From Vitrella brassicaformis (Eukaryota; Sar; Vitrellaceae), in the NCBI GenBank assembly GCA_001179505.1, contig CDMY01000436.1:305276-369275 (forward strand): 64,000 nt of DNA, given 5' to 3'. Position 1 is the stretch's first letter. Each line of letters begins with the position of its first letter. The notes under the pieces were generated by a model. That model worked only from the letters and a program-made list of their open reading frames with translations. It was not told the DNA's origin and did not search any database. Below, piece after piece: positions 45,703 to 57,195 of the stretch. Both the position numbers and the translations under genes were made by a program.

Positions 45703-45745
45703 ATGAGATGAGATGAGATGAGATGAGATGAGGTGAGGTGAGACA
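45703..45745 (+). repeat. (GAGAT)n / (GAGGT)n pentanucleotide array
   Basis: About eight units just downstream of the stop codon of the GH3 gene; the last units change from GAGAT to GAGGT. Confidence 0.85.
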
Positions 45746-45757
45746 AGAGGAGATCGA

Positions 45758-48700
45758 TCAATCGAGCACCGACCACAGGTTGGTCCTCCTGCCGAGGTTG
45801 CAGTCTGGCGACCCCCAAGTGTACTCGCCCTCTTTGGGGTCTTTGCAGGGATTGTGGCACACGTTGCGCTCAACCACGTCCAGTATCGGGAGGTCCTTCT
45901 CTGGATGCTTGTCCTTGTATGTCAGCCCGTAGCCGTAGGGGAATAGCGGCCGCTGCCCGTCCCCCTTGTGGATGTTGAACTGGCAGGGGTGCGCCGGCCA
46001 GGACATCGACAGCTTGCCTGTGAAATCGACTTCGCCGAACAGGAGGTCCGTGAGGCCCGGCCCGGCCTGTTTGCAGGGGAGCCACGCCTCGATGAAGGCG
46101 TCTGAGAGGTTGATTTCCGCGTTGATGTACAGCGGGCGGCCTGAGTAGAAGATGGTGATGACTGGGGTGGTGGGGGCGTAGTCCCGGGCCTTCTTGAGGC
46201 GCACAAAGTCCTCCGGGTACGTGTGCTTGCCGAACTTGGACCTACGCCACACACAGCACAGAGAGAGAGAGAGAGAGATGGATGCATCTCATCTTTGTCT
46301 GTCTGCAGTGCACAGCTCCCCTTACCAGTTTCTATGGTGCATGAGGCTCTCGCCATCGTCATAGTCGCCCTCGACCTCGGCGTAAGGGTCCTCCGCCATG
46401 ACGTGAATGACCACGTCGTACTTGTTGGTTCGCAAGTCCTGTCCCTCCTCGTCGTCGACGACTGTGTAGTTGTGGAGCTTGGCGTGCTCCTGCAGCGACG
46501 TCAGCAGACTGATGGCGTGTTTGTTCGACGTGTCGTTGAAAGTGTCGTCGTTATCTACACACACATACAGAGAGAGAGAGACATATATAATGGGTACGTC
46601 AGTCAGTCTGTCAGTCAGTCAGTCTGTCTGTCTGTCGTCCTTACACAGTCCCTGCCAGCTGAGCGTCCACCCGCCGCACGCGAGGTAGCTCCACCTGGCC
46701 TTGCCCATGACCAGCACTCGCATGCCCTCCTTCGCCTTCAACGGCAGTACGCCACCATTGTTCTGTTTGGTTGCCGCAAGACACACACAAGACACACACA
46801 CAGAGACAGACACGAATGACTCTCTCCTCCCTCCCTGCCACCTTGTGTGCCTCTCTCGTCGTCACCTACCTTCAGAAGGACAGCCGACTTCTGGACGGCT
46901 TCTCTCGCGACGGCGGTGTGTTCGGGGTTGCCGATGGTGGTGAGGTTGACGTTTCCTATCCTGTCCATTGCCTTGACGTTGGGGCCGATCATCCCCAGCC
47001 TCGCCTTGAGCCGCAGCACCCGCCGTGCAGCGTCGTCGAGGCGCGCCTGCGTCACGGTGCCGTTCTTGACGGCTGCAATGGTGTTCTTGATGAAAATGGT
47101 GAAGTGCTCCCCGCCAGACGTCGATATCAGAAACATATCGATCTGGTATGTACGATAGATAGATAGATAGGATGGATACCATTCACTCACACAGTTGTGT
47201 TGTGTGTGTTGAAATGCTTTCTTTTGCTGTGCGCTGCACTGCACTGCTGCCCTCACTGACTGACCCCTGCGTTGATTCCTTGTGAGCAGGAGACTGATGT
47301 GCATGACGGAATGTGCGAGTGTGCGTTCCAGTCGCCCATGATGACGCCGTCGAAGCCGTAGTGGCCCTTGAGGATCTCGGACAGGTAGTGCTTGTGCTGG
47401 TGCATCTCAATGCCGTTGACGTCGTTGAAGGACGGCATCGTGCTCATCATCTCTGCACCCCCGCACACACATTACATACACACACGCCGATCCTCCCATG
47501 TGTTGTGGTGTGTTGGGGGCGGGGCGTACTGGCTCTGAGGCACCCAATGAATGGCGCGTTGTGGTCCCGGATGAGCTCCTCCTCCCCCATCTCAGCGTCG
47601 CCATCCACCACACCGCCGAGGGTGGCACCATCGCCGAGGAAATGCTTGCACATGGCAGCCACGCCGGTGCCATTGGCCATGCTCTCTTGCAGACCGTTGA
47701 CATACGCCTACACACATGGATGCATCGATTGGATGGGGGCGATGCGTGGAAGCAGTCCGTCCCGTGTGTGTGCTTATATGTGCCCATAGTGGTACGTGTG
47801 TCAATTTAATTAATTACCTCGACGAGTGCGGCCGTGACGGTGCCGTTTTCTGAGAAGCTCTCGTATGTCCTGCCCCATCGGTAGTCGGCGGGCACTGCGG
47901 TCATGGGGGCCAGCGTCCACTCGACGCCCACCGCGCTCATCTCCAACGCAGTCACGCGACCTGGTGTGTTGGGTGGCCAATTATACATAAACCGCATTAT
48001 ATTGAGCTTGCTTTTCTCCTCCTTCTCTGTCTGTCTGTCTGTGTGAGTGCTGACCGATTCTTCTCATGAGGTCGGGATCGTTGGCGCATCCGAGTCCGAT
48101 GTTGTGTGGAAACATGGTGGCCTCGGGGATGGTGCCCAGCCCGTGGACCGCATCCACCGCCGTGATGGACGGAATGCCCAGCCGCTTACCCTTGTTGGTC
48201 TTCATCGAATTCATGTAGTACTAAGGCACACAGACAGACGGGGAAAGGCAGAGACAGACAGACAGACAGACGAACATCTCTCCCTTGTTGTGTGTGGCTG
48301 TCCATCCATCCCCCGCACTTGACTCACTTGTCTCTTTGTCTTGAGGAAGAAGTCCGGCGTCTCGTGCATGGGCGGCCACAGAACGTTGACGTTGTACTTG
48401 ATGAGCGACCGGGGCCCCTCGTTGAAGGCGTCGTTGCTGATGACCATCTGACACACCTTCTCAAGGTTGCCCATCTTGGCCAGCAGACCGTCGATGTAAT
48501 CCTCCATCGGCGCGCTCAGCTTCAGTGCCGTCGCTACCGGACCGGTGGCTTTTGGCGGGTCCGGCCACAAATCACACGACCTGCAGACAGACAGAGAGAA
48601 AGAGAGAGACCAAGGCAGGCAATGTGCGAGCGGGCGGCAGATTGCGGCCGGCATTGATTGCCTGACAGATTTACTGACCGTGGCCCGCATAGCTGGGTCC

Positions 48701-49780
48701 AGGTGAGTCCGGTTGTCTGCTCGTCTTCGGTCTTGTGCAGAGTGCAGAGTAGCGTGCTGTAGTCGTAGCTAAATGCCTCGCAGTCGTCGTGCTGCTGGCA
48801 GAAGGTCTGGCACCGGAAGGGCGTGGCCACGTCGTCGAGGTGGCCGTCGCCCACGTCGATTGGCGTCGAGTAGTAGCCGCATCCGCGTGTGATGCACCCG
48901 CCGATGACCTCTTCGTCTCCTCCCCTCTTGGGGGGGCAGTACTTGGGTCCCGATGCGGCATAGATACTCCTGACTCTCTCTTCCTCCTTCCTGACATCGG
49001 TGTATTTGCCGGTGAGCAGGAAGCATCCATGGTCGTAGGAGAAGGTGAACGACTCGCAGTCGTCCCACGCCCAGCACTTGATCTGGCACTGCCGCGCGGT
49101 GCTGATGCCCATCATGACGTTGCGGAAGGGCAGCTTGCCGCCCATCCCGTCGCCCACCTGCTCCGCCAGGGGGTAAAACACACCATGCTCGAAGCAGTCC
49201 ACCTCTGCCGCTGCCTCGTCTGCTACGTACAACACACACACATTCAATCAACAGCCAGTGCAGTGACTGCCTCTGTGTCTGTCTGCCGAAATGTTCGTTC
49301 GTCTGTCTGATCCTCGGCTGTGCTTGGCTTACACTCCTCGTCGTCGTAGCAGTTGGGAATCCCATCCCAGTCCTTGTCGCCGAGGTCATCGCACTCACAG
49401 TCGCCCGTGACGCGGACCGAAGCGATCCTGTTGGTCTCGGGCAGCTTGGTGTTGCTGGCCTGGGTGTAGAGCGACGCTGACATGTCGGTCAGGTCGGCGT
49501 CCGTTTCGGGCCCCTTGGTCTGCAACAGACACACCGTCGCGCCCTGTGTGCTGATGGCAAAGGTGGCCCTGGCGCAGAGGTAGTGCTGCTGGCATCGCGC
49601 CACGCACTCTGCGAGGGACTCAACGGCGGGTGTCCGATTGGGTTTCAGTGAGCTGCGATAGAAGCCGACGCTGATGCCGTCGGCAATGTGGCCGGACAGA
49701 CAGGCCGGGGAGGCGGCGAGCGACAGGCGGGGGAGAAGCAGGAGGGGAGGCAAGACAAGCAAAGAGAGGGTGGTCCACAT
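45758..49780 (-). CDS. Secreted GH3-family beta-glycosidase with N-terminal PAN/apple-like modules
   Basis: Exported glycoside hydrolase, probably a beta-glucosidase acting on extracellular or vacuolar beta-glucans. Start ATG 49780 gives a signal peptide (MWTTLSLLVLPPLLLLPRLS). Then come two or three Cys-rich modules of PAN/apple type: SLAECVARCQQHYLCARATF, ARQCQIKCWAWDDCESFTFS and FRCQTFCQQHDDCEAFSYDY. An acidic DKDWDGIPNCYDDEE resembles a thrombospondin-type calcium loop. The GH3 TIM barrel begins near 48580 (MEDYIDGLLAKMGNLEKVCQ) and includes GIPSITAVDAVHGLGT, MCKHFLGDG and the nucleophile motif GFDGVIMGDWNAH at about 47325-47363. The second GH3 domain has SAVLLKNNGGVLPL and RVLVMGKARWSYLACGGW. 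Near the end, FPYGYGLTY is typical. TGA is at 45758-45760. About 12 exons. Confidence 0.92.
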
Positions 49781-51414
49781 AATAGCGGTTGTCACTCGGT
49801 CAGGGCCCGGCCTCGGTGGTGTGCCGGCTGCCCTGGGAGGGTGGGTGCTGGCCTCGGGCAGCTCAGCTACAGATTATATATCTTCAGTGGTCTTCCACAC
49901 CGTTCGCTAGTGGATCGACCGTTACACGCTGGATCCACCGCCCCAAGGCATGCGTGGCGGCATCAGGCACTGCGGGGGCGGACACACGGAGCAGCAGGCG
50001 CAATCTTGCGTGTTTGATCGCCACGAAAGGGGGAGAAGCTGGAACACCACCACCGGCCGGGATGGGATCCTCGGCCGCTGATGGATGGGATCTGAGGAGG
50101 GCTGTGTCTGTCTTCTGTGCTGCAGCGCGCATGGGCTGCCAAGGTGTCCACTAGTGAAGTTGAGACAAATATATATACGTGCTGGTTGTCTTGGGCTGGC
50201 TGCGTGTTTCTCTCGGGCTGGCTGTGTATCAGACCGCAGGAGCGAAGGGGTTACATCGTGTGACAACGATCCGTCGCGCTGTCACATCTGTCACCCCTCA
50301 CCCCCGAAAGCATGACCCACAGACGCAAAAGGCCTTACACATGGGACGCACACTTACTTGCGTAGGCAGGAAAACCAGAGGCATGAAAACGCCCTTGACT
50401 GTTCTCTCCGTCAGAATACTGACGTCGCTTTCTCGTCGTATGTCTCTGTAGGGGTCTGCCTGTGAGGGTGTGTGCGATGCATCAATGCTTGGTGTCCGGC
50501 TGACCGGCGGACACCCAGCAGCATTGCATTGCCAGCACCCATGTCAGTAAACCCCCCGCGCAGACAACGATGGCGCTACTACAGGAGGAATCGGTCAGAG
50601 GATATATGGCGAAGGGGGAAAACAGAGCCATGTACTGTCTGTCTGTCTGTCTGTTCTCACACAAAGGGAAGGAGGAAGGATGGATGCAGCCAGCCAGCAG
50701 CATCGGTCATCTGGCATGGCAGAGAGCGGGAATGTAGTCAGTCAGTGAGTGAGTGAGCGAGTCGCGTCCGGTCCGCACGGCAGCGGACAGACAGACAGAC
50801 AGACAGACGTACTTACTGCTCTCAGATAGAGATGTGTGTATTGTATGTATACAGACACACGTACGTACGTACGTACGTATACATCAATACACCGATCATA
50901 GGTATACACACACAACAACACCAAGCATGGACGGACGGATGGATGGATCCACGCAGTCAGTTTGTTAGTTAAAGAGAGAGTGAGTAGATGATACAGGCAG
51001 GCAGGCAGGCAAGGAAGGAATGAAGGAAGGAGAGGTAGAAGCGGGGCCATGCACGAATGCAGCGAATTGAGTCAGTCAGTCAGTCTCTCTTTCCCTCTCC
51101 CGCAAAATCGACAATCGACATCTGTCGAGTCGTGCGTGTCGCGTCGTCCACACATACATAGGGCACTCGTGTGTGCCTGCGATGCGATGCCTGGCATACA
51201 AATATCTCATACACCACACCATTGCATACATAACAAACACATCGACGAACGGCAAACACGCACGCACTCATCGACCGACCGACCGACCATGCACACACAC
51301 ACACTCACATCCGTACACAAGTACGTCCGTCCGCACGGACCTTGCTGGGTGGAAAGCAACAAAAAGCACGACGAAAACCATACACACATCACACTCACAC
51401 ACACATGCATTGCC
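49781..51414. other. Intergenic, no gene seen
   Basis: No supported exon in about 1.6 kb. It contains (GTCT)n, (ACGT)n near 50862-50880, (AGGC)n, (GACC)n near 51276 and (CA)n. The left part should include the GH3 promoter. Confidence 0.6.
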
Positions 51415-52719
51415 TCACTCCATGCGCACGAGCCAATGCCAGGGCTTCCTCTTCATGGCCAGGTACTTGGACCGGTAGTTGAGCCACCAGGGGCCCCACT
51501 CTCCTGCAGCCGCGCACCCACACGAACAGAGACCATCACGCCGTACCACAGTGAGTTTCTGTGCGCCTCACTGCACTGCCTCACTGACCGACGACGAATC
51601 CGAATGTCGAGTAGATCCACAGAAGCGTGGCCACGGTCCCCAGCAGGAAGGACCCAGGCAGCGGCCATGCGTACGACGCCACCAGCCACCGCACCAGCGG
51701 GATCAGCCGGTAGGCGTTGAACCACACAGTGGCGAAGAACATGGCCGACCGCCCGATGCCCAGCTTGGTGAGGCTCTCGAGCGCTATCTGCGCCGAGAAG
51801 ACGAACACGTGCGGCGCCAGGATGCCCGCCAGCTTGTCTTGCGGCCCTTTGATGATCAGTGAGAGAGGGATGAGGACGGTGAAGAGCAGCTCGAATGGCG
51901 AGAGGGCGTAGAAGCGCTTGGCGATGTGCGAGGGGATGGGGGGGAGGTGCTTGGTGGGGAGGAGCTTCTCGAAGGTGCGGCCGCCCGCCTGCAGCACGAA
52001 GTGGGAGCTGATGACGAACACCAGGTCCTCCACCGGTAGGTCCTGGCTCCACGATATCACACCTGGCACGCACCGACAGACAAAAGAGCAACCAACACTG
52101 TTGCTTCACCGTGGCGCTCTCGACTCAATGACTCAGTGACCAACCAACCGGCAAGGATATAGAAGAGGATGCCCAACGTGCCCATCCTCAGCTTGGCCTT
52201 GGTCTCCTGGTCCATGGGCGGCGCATTCGGGAAGACGGTCGCTATGACCGACTTGCTCTTCTTGGTCCTGCACCTTTGCCGCCTCCTGAACTTGCCGCCT
52301 CCGCTAAAAATGCCCCCCCGCCGCTTCTTGTTGCCGCTGTTGGGGTTGTTCTTCCTCACCCCCCTCACCGACGGCAGCCCCCACTTGATCCGCATCCCCT
52401 TGCCCTTCAACCACCCCTTCTTGGCCTGCTTCGCCGACGCCGTTTTGTCCAAAATGAACGTCACCACGGCGTCCTTGGTCTTGGTCAGGCCCGACTTGCG
52501 AAGCGGCACGAAAGACGGCGGCCAGCTGGCCGATTTCGCCGGCATTTTCCGCGCCACCTGCGAGCGCTTCAGCGGCCAGACGGTTGCAGGGGAGGGGCGG
52601 GAAACCGCTGGGGTCGCCATGAGGGCGAGAAGCAGGAGGGCAGCGAGAAGGGTGAGTGCGGCAGAGATCATGAGTGGCTGGAGAGGCGATCTGGCCCTGG
52701 CAGGGCCACGCATCTGCAT
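51415..52719 (-). CDS. Multi-pass membrane protein with plastid-type bipartite leader (unknown)
   Basis: Three exons. ATG 52719 gives MQMRGPARARSPLQPLM, then a strong hydrophobic stretch (ISAALTLLAALLLLALMA) ending at a likely cleavage site (TPAVSRPSP). A basic, Ser/Pro-rich region follows (LKRSQVARKMPAKSASWPPS). That layout, signal peptide then transit-like region, is typical of proteins sent to secondary plastids. After a very basic linker (KKRRGGIFSGGGKFRRRQRC) come membrane helices: LGILFYILAG, FELLFTVLIPLSLII, HVFVFSAQIALESL, AMFFATVWFNAYRLIPLV and LLGTVATLLWIYSTFGFVV. The C-terminus is EWGPWWLNYRSKYLAMKRKP ... RME before TGA 51415-51417. I do not recognise the family with certainty; a conserved plastid-envelope protein of plants and algae is a candidate. 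Confidence 0.75.
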
Positions 52720-53049
52720 GGCGGGATCTTGCAGGGGGTGAGACGCTTGGCCGCTGCGGGATACTCGAGCAACCAATGTCTCCTCCGCCTTCAGAATAAA
52801 CCTTCTCTGGTCACGTCGTCGTCGTGAGAGCTGCCGTGCTCCTCCAGAAGCCTTCAAATCCTCTCGTTGCGGTTGCAAGCTTGGAGCGTAGGCTCGCACC
52901 TTTTTTGGCCTTTCTCTTTCCTTCCCTTCCCTTTCCCCCGCCTCTCGACGGCCACCATCACCCAGGCGGTTTCGATTGTGCTGCCAAAACCCCCACGCAG
53001 AGCCGGTTTTGGCAGCACAACAACGAAGAGCAAGGGAAGGCGAGTCACC

Positions 53050-53525
53050 ATGGCAAACGAGCGCCGCAGCCAGTTGGAAGAGGACCTCGCCAAATCGGGT
53101 GAAGAAACACGGTGAGCCATGGGCAGAGAAGAGGTGCTAAGCATGTCGATGAATCCATGTGGAATGGCTGTGTTTCCTCGGCAGGTTGAAGGAGTGGCTG
53201 AGGACTGAGCTGGCGCACTGCGGGTGGCGCGAAGAAGTCAAACGAAACTGCCTTGGTGAGAACAAGACCGCCACAGAAGCGCCTGCAAAGGCGGCTCGAT
53301 CTCGGGTAGTGCTGATTCCTCTGCGTGTATGTGTGTGTGTCTACAGAGCGGATACGCAATATGGGGATGGACAAGGTGTCTGTGGAGGACTTGATCAAGC
53401 AGGTGCAGCCCTACGGCCGCCAGACGGTGCCTGACGAGGTCAAGGCGGAGCTCATCAACAAGCTGAGGGCTTTTGCAGAGTTCCGGAGGGGGCAGAATGT
53501 GCCGCCTGCTGTAACGCCGCAATAG
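53050..53525 (+). CDS. ENY2: ENY2/Sus1, SAGA and TREX-2 subunit
   Basis: Small helical adaptor shared by the SAGA deubiquitinase module and the TREX-2 mRNA-export complex. Three exons joined in phase: 53050-53111, 53185-53254 and about 53346-53525, stop TAG 53523-53525, giving about 103 residues, the usual family size. Family hallmarks are LKEWLRTELAHCGWREEVKR, then ERIRNMGMDKVSVEDLIKQV and PYGRQTVPDEVKAELINKLR. The order of helices matches human ENY2 and yeast Sus1, the latter also interrupted by introns. No anomalies. Confidence 0.93.
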
Positions 53526-53785
53526 GGCAGGCGGGTTCCTTCCTTCCTTCTTGGGAGAGACTGCTGCCAGGTGTGTGTACAGCTAGCTGGATCAACCAGT
53601 GAGTGGAGATGGTCTTTCGTGTCGGACACGTGAATGAATGAATGCTGCACTGTACATATATAGTATACTACGACTACTACAGACTTCGGTCAATGCTTCT
53701 CTATCTGATTGAATCCCTCTCTCCTCCCCTGACCCCCTCCCACCTTCCCTCGCCCCCCCACACACACACCAACGCACGAGACTGC

Positions 53786-55132
53786 CTAGAGGTCCGTCTC
53801 TGGCTGTTTCGCCTGATCCTGGCGCATTCTCTCTCGATTCGCCTGCTCCAGGTCTATTACGATGCTCACTTCATTGAGCAGAAACTGCGTCCCGTAAGCC
53901 AACACGTCGCTCTGTGAATGATCAAACACACGGACATCTGTCTTGTCGTCTGCAGGGAACAGGCGAACATACGGCACTCGGTCGATATCAATTGAGGGAT
54001 GCTGCACATCGTTGCGGGTCATGTCCATCTTATAGAACTCCAGCGTCTTGACGTTTCGAAGTCGCTCGGCCAGCTGACGGAACTTGGCTTCAAACCGCTT
54101 GCAATGACCACACCATGGGGCGTAGAAGAACACGAGGACGTCAACATTTGACGCCATCACTTTGTGGTCGAACTGGCGACCAACCAACTGCCGCACCAGC
54201 GTATCATCACTCTCGTCATAGGCCTCCTCGCTTCGCAGCCACGGTGAAAGCTTGCCGTCAAAATATGCCTGTGCGAATGCTGCCAGGCTATTAGGCGAGC
54301 ACACGAGATCAACGCGAGTCTTCATGATGTCGACGCCGATGAGTCCTTCGCCGTGAGCCGGTGCCTCGAGCAAATATTTTCGAAATCTCGCACGTCTCTC
54401 GAGGATCAAGGCGAAAGGGGCATCGGTCTCTGGATCATCACCTGGCAGACAGAATACGGGTGAGGGTGTTGCCCACTGGAAATCGTCTCGTCCTGCCTGT
54501 CTATCGTCTGTCTGTCTGGCCGCCTGTCTGTCTGTCGGTCTCTGTCTGTGTCTGTGTGCCTCTCAGGCTAACGGAGAAGGGAGCGGAAAGAGGCGAGGTT
54601 GTCAATGCTGACGTAGACGTGCAGGATTTGCTCTGCGCGGAAGACGTAGGCGACATGCTCGAGTGCTGGCATACGCACAAACAAATCCACGCGCACAGCA
54701 CAAACTCACGTGTGTGCATGTCACGTCACGTGTGTGTTTGTCAAATCACATACCAGTCTCGCATCTCAGTGCGTAGTCTGCTTCTGCATCGTAGAACATC
54801 AACAGGAGGGTTTTGACGCGGTCTCTCTTGATGGCATTCTCCGTCTCAGGCGTCCAGTCGAATAGCCGCATAGCGCGTCGAAGGCGTCGATTACTCTCCC
54901 CGCTTTCTGACAGCTGAGTTCTCTCCTTCAACTCACTCGACCCCAATGGCTGGGTCTCATTCGTGCCCTCCTGGCCACAGTCGCTACTGCCACTCTCTTC
55001 GCCGACGGTCTCATTAACAGAGCCATTGCCCATGGGCTTCGTTCGGGGAAAGGCTTCGGAAGAAAGCAAACTTCCAATAAAGAAAACCGCTGCGAAACGC
55101 GGCCGCATGGTCATTCGCTGCGTTAGAGGCAT
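53786..55132 (-). CDS. Protein disulfide isomerase-like thioredoxin protein
   Basis: Secretory-pathway thiol oxidoreductase. ATG 55132 gives MPLTQRMTMRPRFAAVFFIG, with a hydrophobic leader and likely cleavage after SSEAFP. The N-terminal exon has an Asn/Ser/Glu-rich region with possible N-glycosylation sites (NGSVNET, GTNET), then VKTLLLMFYDAEADYALRCE, which resembles a non-catalytic thioredoxin fold. Two short exons follow (EHVAYVFRAEQILHVYVSID; APFALILERRARFRKYLLEA). The last two exons carry the catalytic domain, DVLVFFYAPWCGHCKRFEAK with the CGHC active site at about 54095-54115, then YKMDMTRNDVQHP and VPYVRLFPADDK with the conserved cis-Pro. It ends QDQAKQPETDL, not a clear KDEL-type signal. 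Stop TAG 53786-53788. Confidence 0.85.
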
Positions 55133-55286
55133 CAACGCATGACGAGGTCCCCCAGCTACGTTTTCACTTTCGAGATCAGAGACTGGGGGTCCCCGCGGGC
55201 CCCCACGAGCTCGCGGTGGAACGAAGAAGGTGCCCTTCTGAAACCGCAGGCCAAAGAACGTGTTGTTGGTGTAGCTTGGCGCCAAA

Positions 55287-57195
55287 ATGGGGGACACTCG
55301 GCCTGGATGGATGAAGTAAGTGACTATTGAGGCAGCGAGATACTTGTGTGTCTGGACTGTGTGGTGTGTCTGGAATGTGTTGGTGTGCAGGAAGGTGCAG
55401 CCGTTCTTCGTAGGAGGCTTCGCTGGATGTACAGCCACCTGCTGTGTGAGCAAACACACTCTTTTTCAGGAGGAAACACACAGATAATAGGTGTGACATC
55501 AGGGCCTCTCACTCTGTGTGTGTGTGTGTGTGTGTGCGTGTGTGTTTGCAGGTTCAGCCCATCGATATGATCAAGGTGCGCATCCAGCTCGTCGAGAAGG
55601 GGTGAGAAAAGACCAACACACGAGCCCCTCAGGCACGTCTGAGTGTGTCACCTGTGGGGTCATCGTTCGTCACGTCAGCGGCAACAAGAATCCGTTCACG
55701 ATAGCGACCAAGTTCATCCAAGAGGAGGGCATTTTGAACCTCTACAAGGGCCTGGACGCGGGCATCATCCGGCAGATCACCTACACCACCACACGATTGG
55801 GAGTCTTCAGAGTCACGTGCGACGCCATGCAACAAGGAGGTCAGTCAGTCAGTCAGTCAAGGAACAAACACGAACCCAACACTCAGCTACATTGATTGTA
55901 TTGATTGTGTCTTCGGGGGTGGATGGGGCTGATTGGTCCCTGCACTGATTGCAATGGTGCCCTCCCTCATTCCCTCAGACAAGCCGCTTCCCCTGTGGCA
56001 GAAGAGTGTGGCGGGCCTGTGGGCTGGTGCAGTGGGTTCGGTGATCGGCAATCCCGCCGATCTCTCACTCATCCGACTGCAGGCCGACCCCACACTGCCC
56101 GTCGAGCAGCGGAGGCACTACAAGGGTAAGTAAGCCAGGCAGGCAGCCACGATAGATACACCACACCCTAGTGCAGCCGATGGACGATCCATGTGTGGCT
56201 TGATGTGATGCAGGTGTGTTTGACGCGTTGTACCGCATCCCGAAGGAGGAGGGGTTCTTCGCCCTCTGGAAGGGGTGCACGCCCACAGTCGTGCGAGCCA
56301 TGGCACTCAACCTCGGTATGGATGGAATGGACTGGAATGCGTGTGGGGCCGACTGACTGACGCAGGACGGACGAATGGATGATCCATATCGCTCTGTCTG
56401 CCCATCCGTGTGTGTGCTTTTAGGTCAGTTGGCGTCGTTTGACCAGGCCAAGGAGACCATCGCCCACTACTACGGCAAGGGACAGTGGCAGACGCTCCTG
56501 TAGGACGGGAAACCGGCTCTCACACACTGCCTGACCACATCAACCATCCCAAGGAGGGAGCCATTGCTGTGTGTGATGCTTGGTTATGTGTCTTGTGTGT
56601 CAGTGCAAGTGCCATCTCGGGTTTCTTCGCGGTGACGTTTTCGCTCCCATTCGACTTCATGAAGACCAGAATACAGAAACAAAAGGTCGGTCACTGACAC
56701 ACCTGACCTGCATGACACTGACACCCATACACACCGACCGCTGTGTGGGGCTGACTCTATGGTCGATACTCTCTCTGCTCTTTATGTGTGTGTGTGCGTG
56801 TGTGCAGCCTGACCCGGTCACGAAGGAGTTGCCCTACAGAAACATGTTCCACTGCTTCACAAAGGTAGGTCAGCCAGATGCCAAGTCGATGGAGGCGTGG
56901 TCTCTATCTCTCTCTCTCTCTCTCTGTGTGTGTGTAGGTGATGGCTGAGGAGGGTCCGCTGGCCTTCTACAGCGGCTACCCCACATACTACGTCCGTATC
57001 GCACCACACGCCATGATCGTAAGTCGACATACACACACACACACACACTCACTCAGCTTCGCGTCGGTCGGTCGGTCGGTCGGTATCTGTAATTGTTAAT
57101 GTTTTGTCATTGGCTGGTTTGGCTGGTGGGTGCAGACGTTGTTGGTGGTGGACGCGTGCAACTGGCAGATCGGCCAGCTCTTCAAGAAGCAGTGA
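55287..57195 (+). CDS. SLC25A11: Mitochondrial oxoglutarate/malate-type carrier
   Basis: Inner-membrane solute carrier with three repeats, most like the 2-oxoglutarate/malate exchanger. ATG 55287 opens a short first exon (MGDTRPGWMK) that joins in phase to KVQPFFVGGFAGCTATCCV and QPIDMIKVRIQLVEKG, the first carrier signature. The segment LYKGLDAGIIRQITYTTTRL is nearly diagnostic of this subgroup. Repeat 2 has GNPADLSLIRLQADPTLPVE, then QRRHYKGVFDALYRIPKEEG; repeat 3 has SLPFDFMKTRIQKQK and PLAFYSGYPTYYVRIAPHAM. The stop is TGA 57193-57195. About nine exons; the apparent stop at 56503 is removed by a GTAGGA-donor intron that restores LLASAISGFFAV. It would link cytosolic and mitochondrial redox and carbon pools. 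Confidence 0.92.

Larger units (their letters stand above)
43045..45757. other. Gene-free microsatellite-dense region
   Basis: About 2.7 kb with no recognisable exon on either strand. It holds (GGAT)n, (GTCT)n, (CATGG)5 at 43741-43765, (GGGA)n near 43886 and 43910-43935, (GGGAGA)n near 44383-44412, (AC)n near 44635-44652 and 45322-45340, and (GAGAT)n at about 45703-45745. With the gap it forms the largest gene-poor block in the window. Confidence 0.7.
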
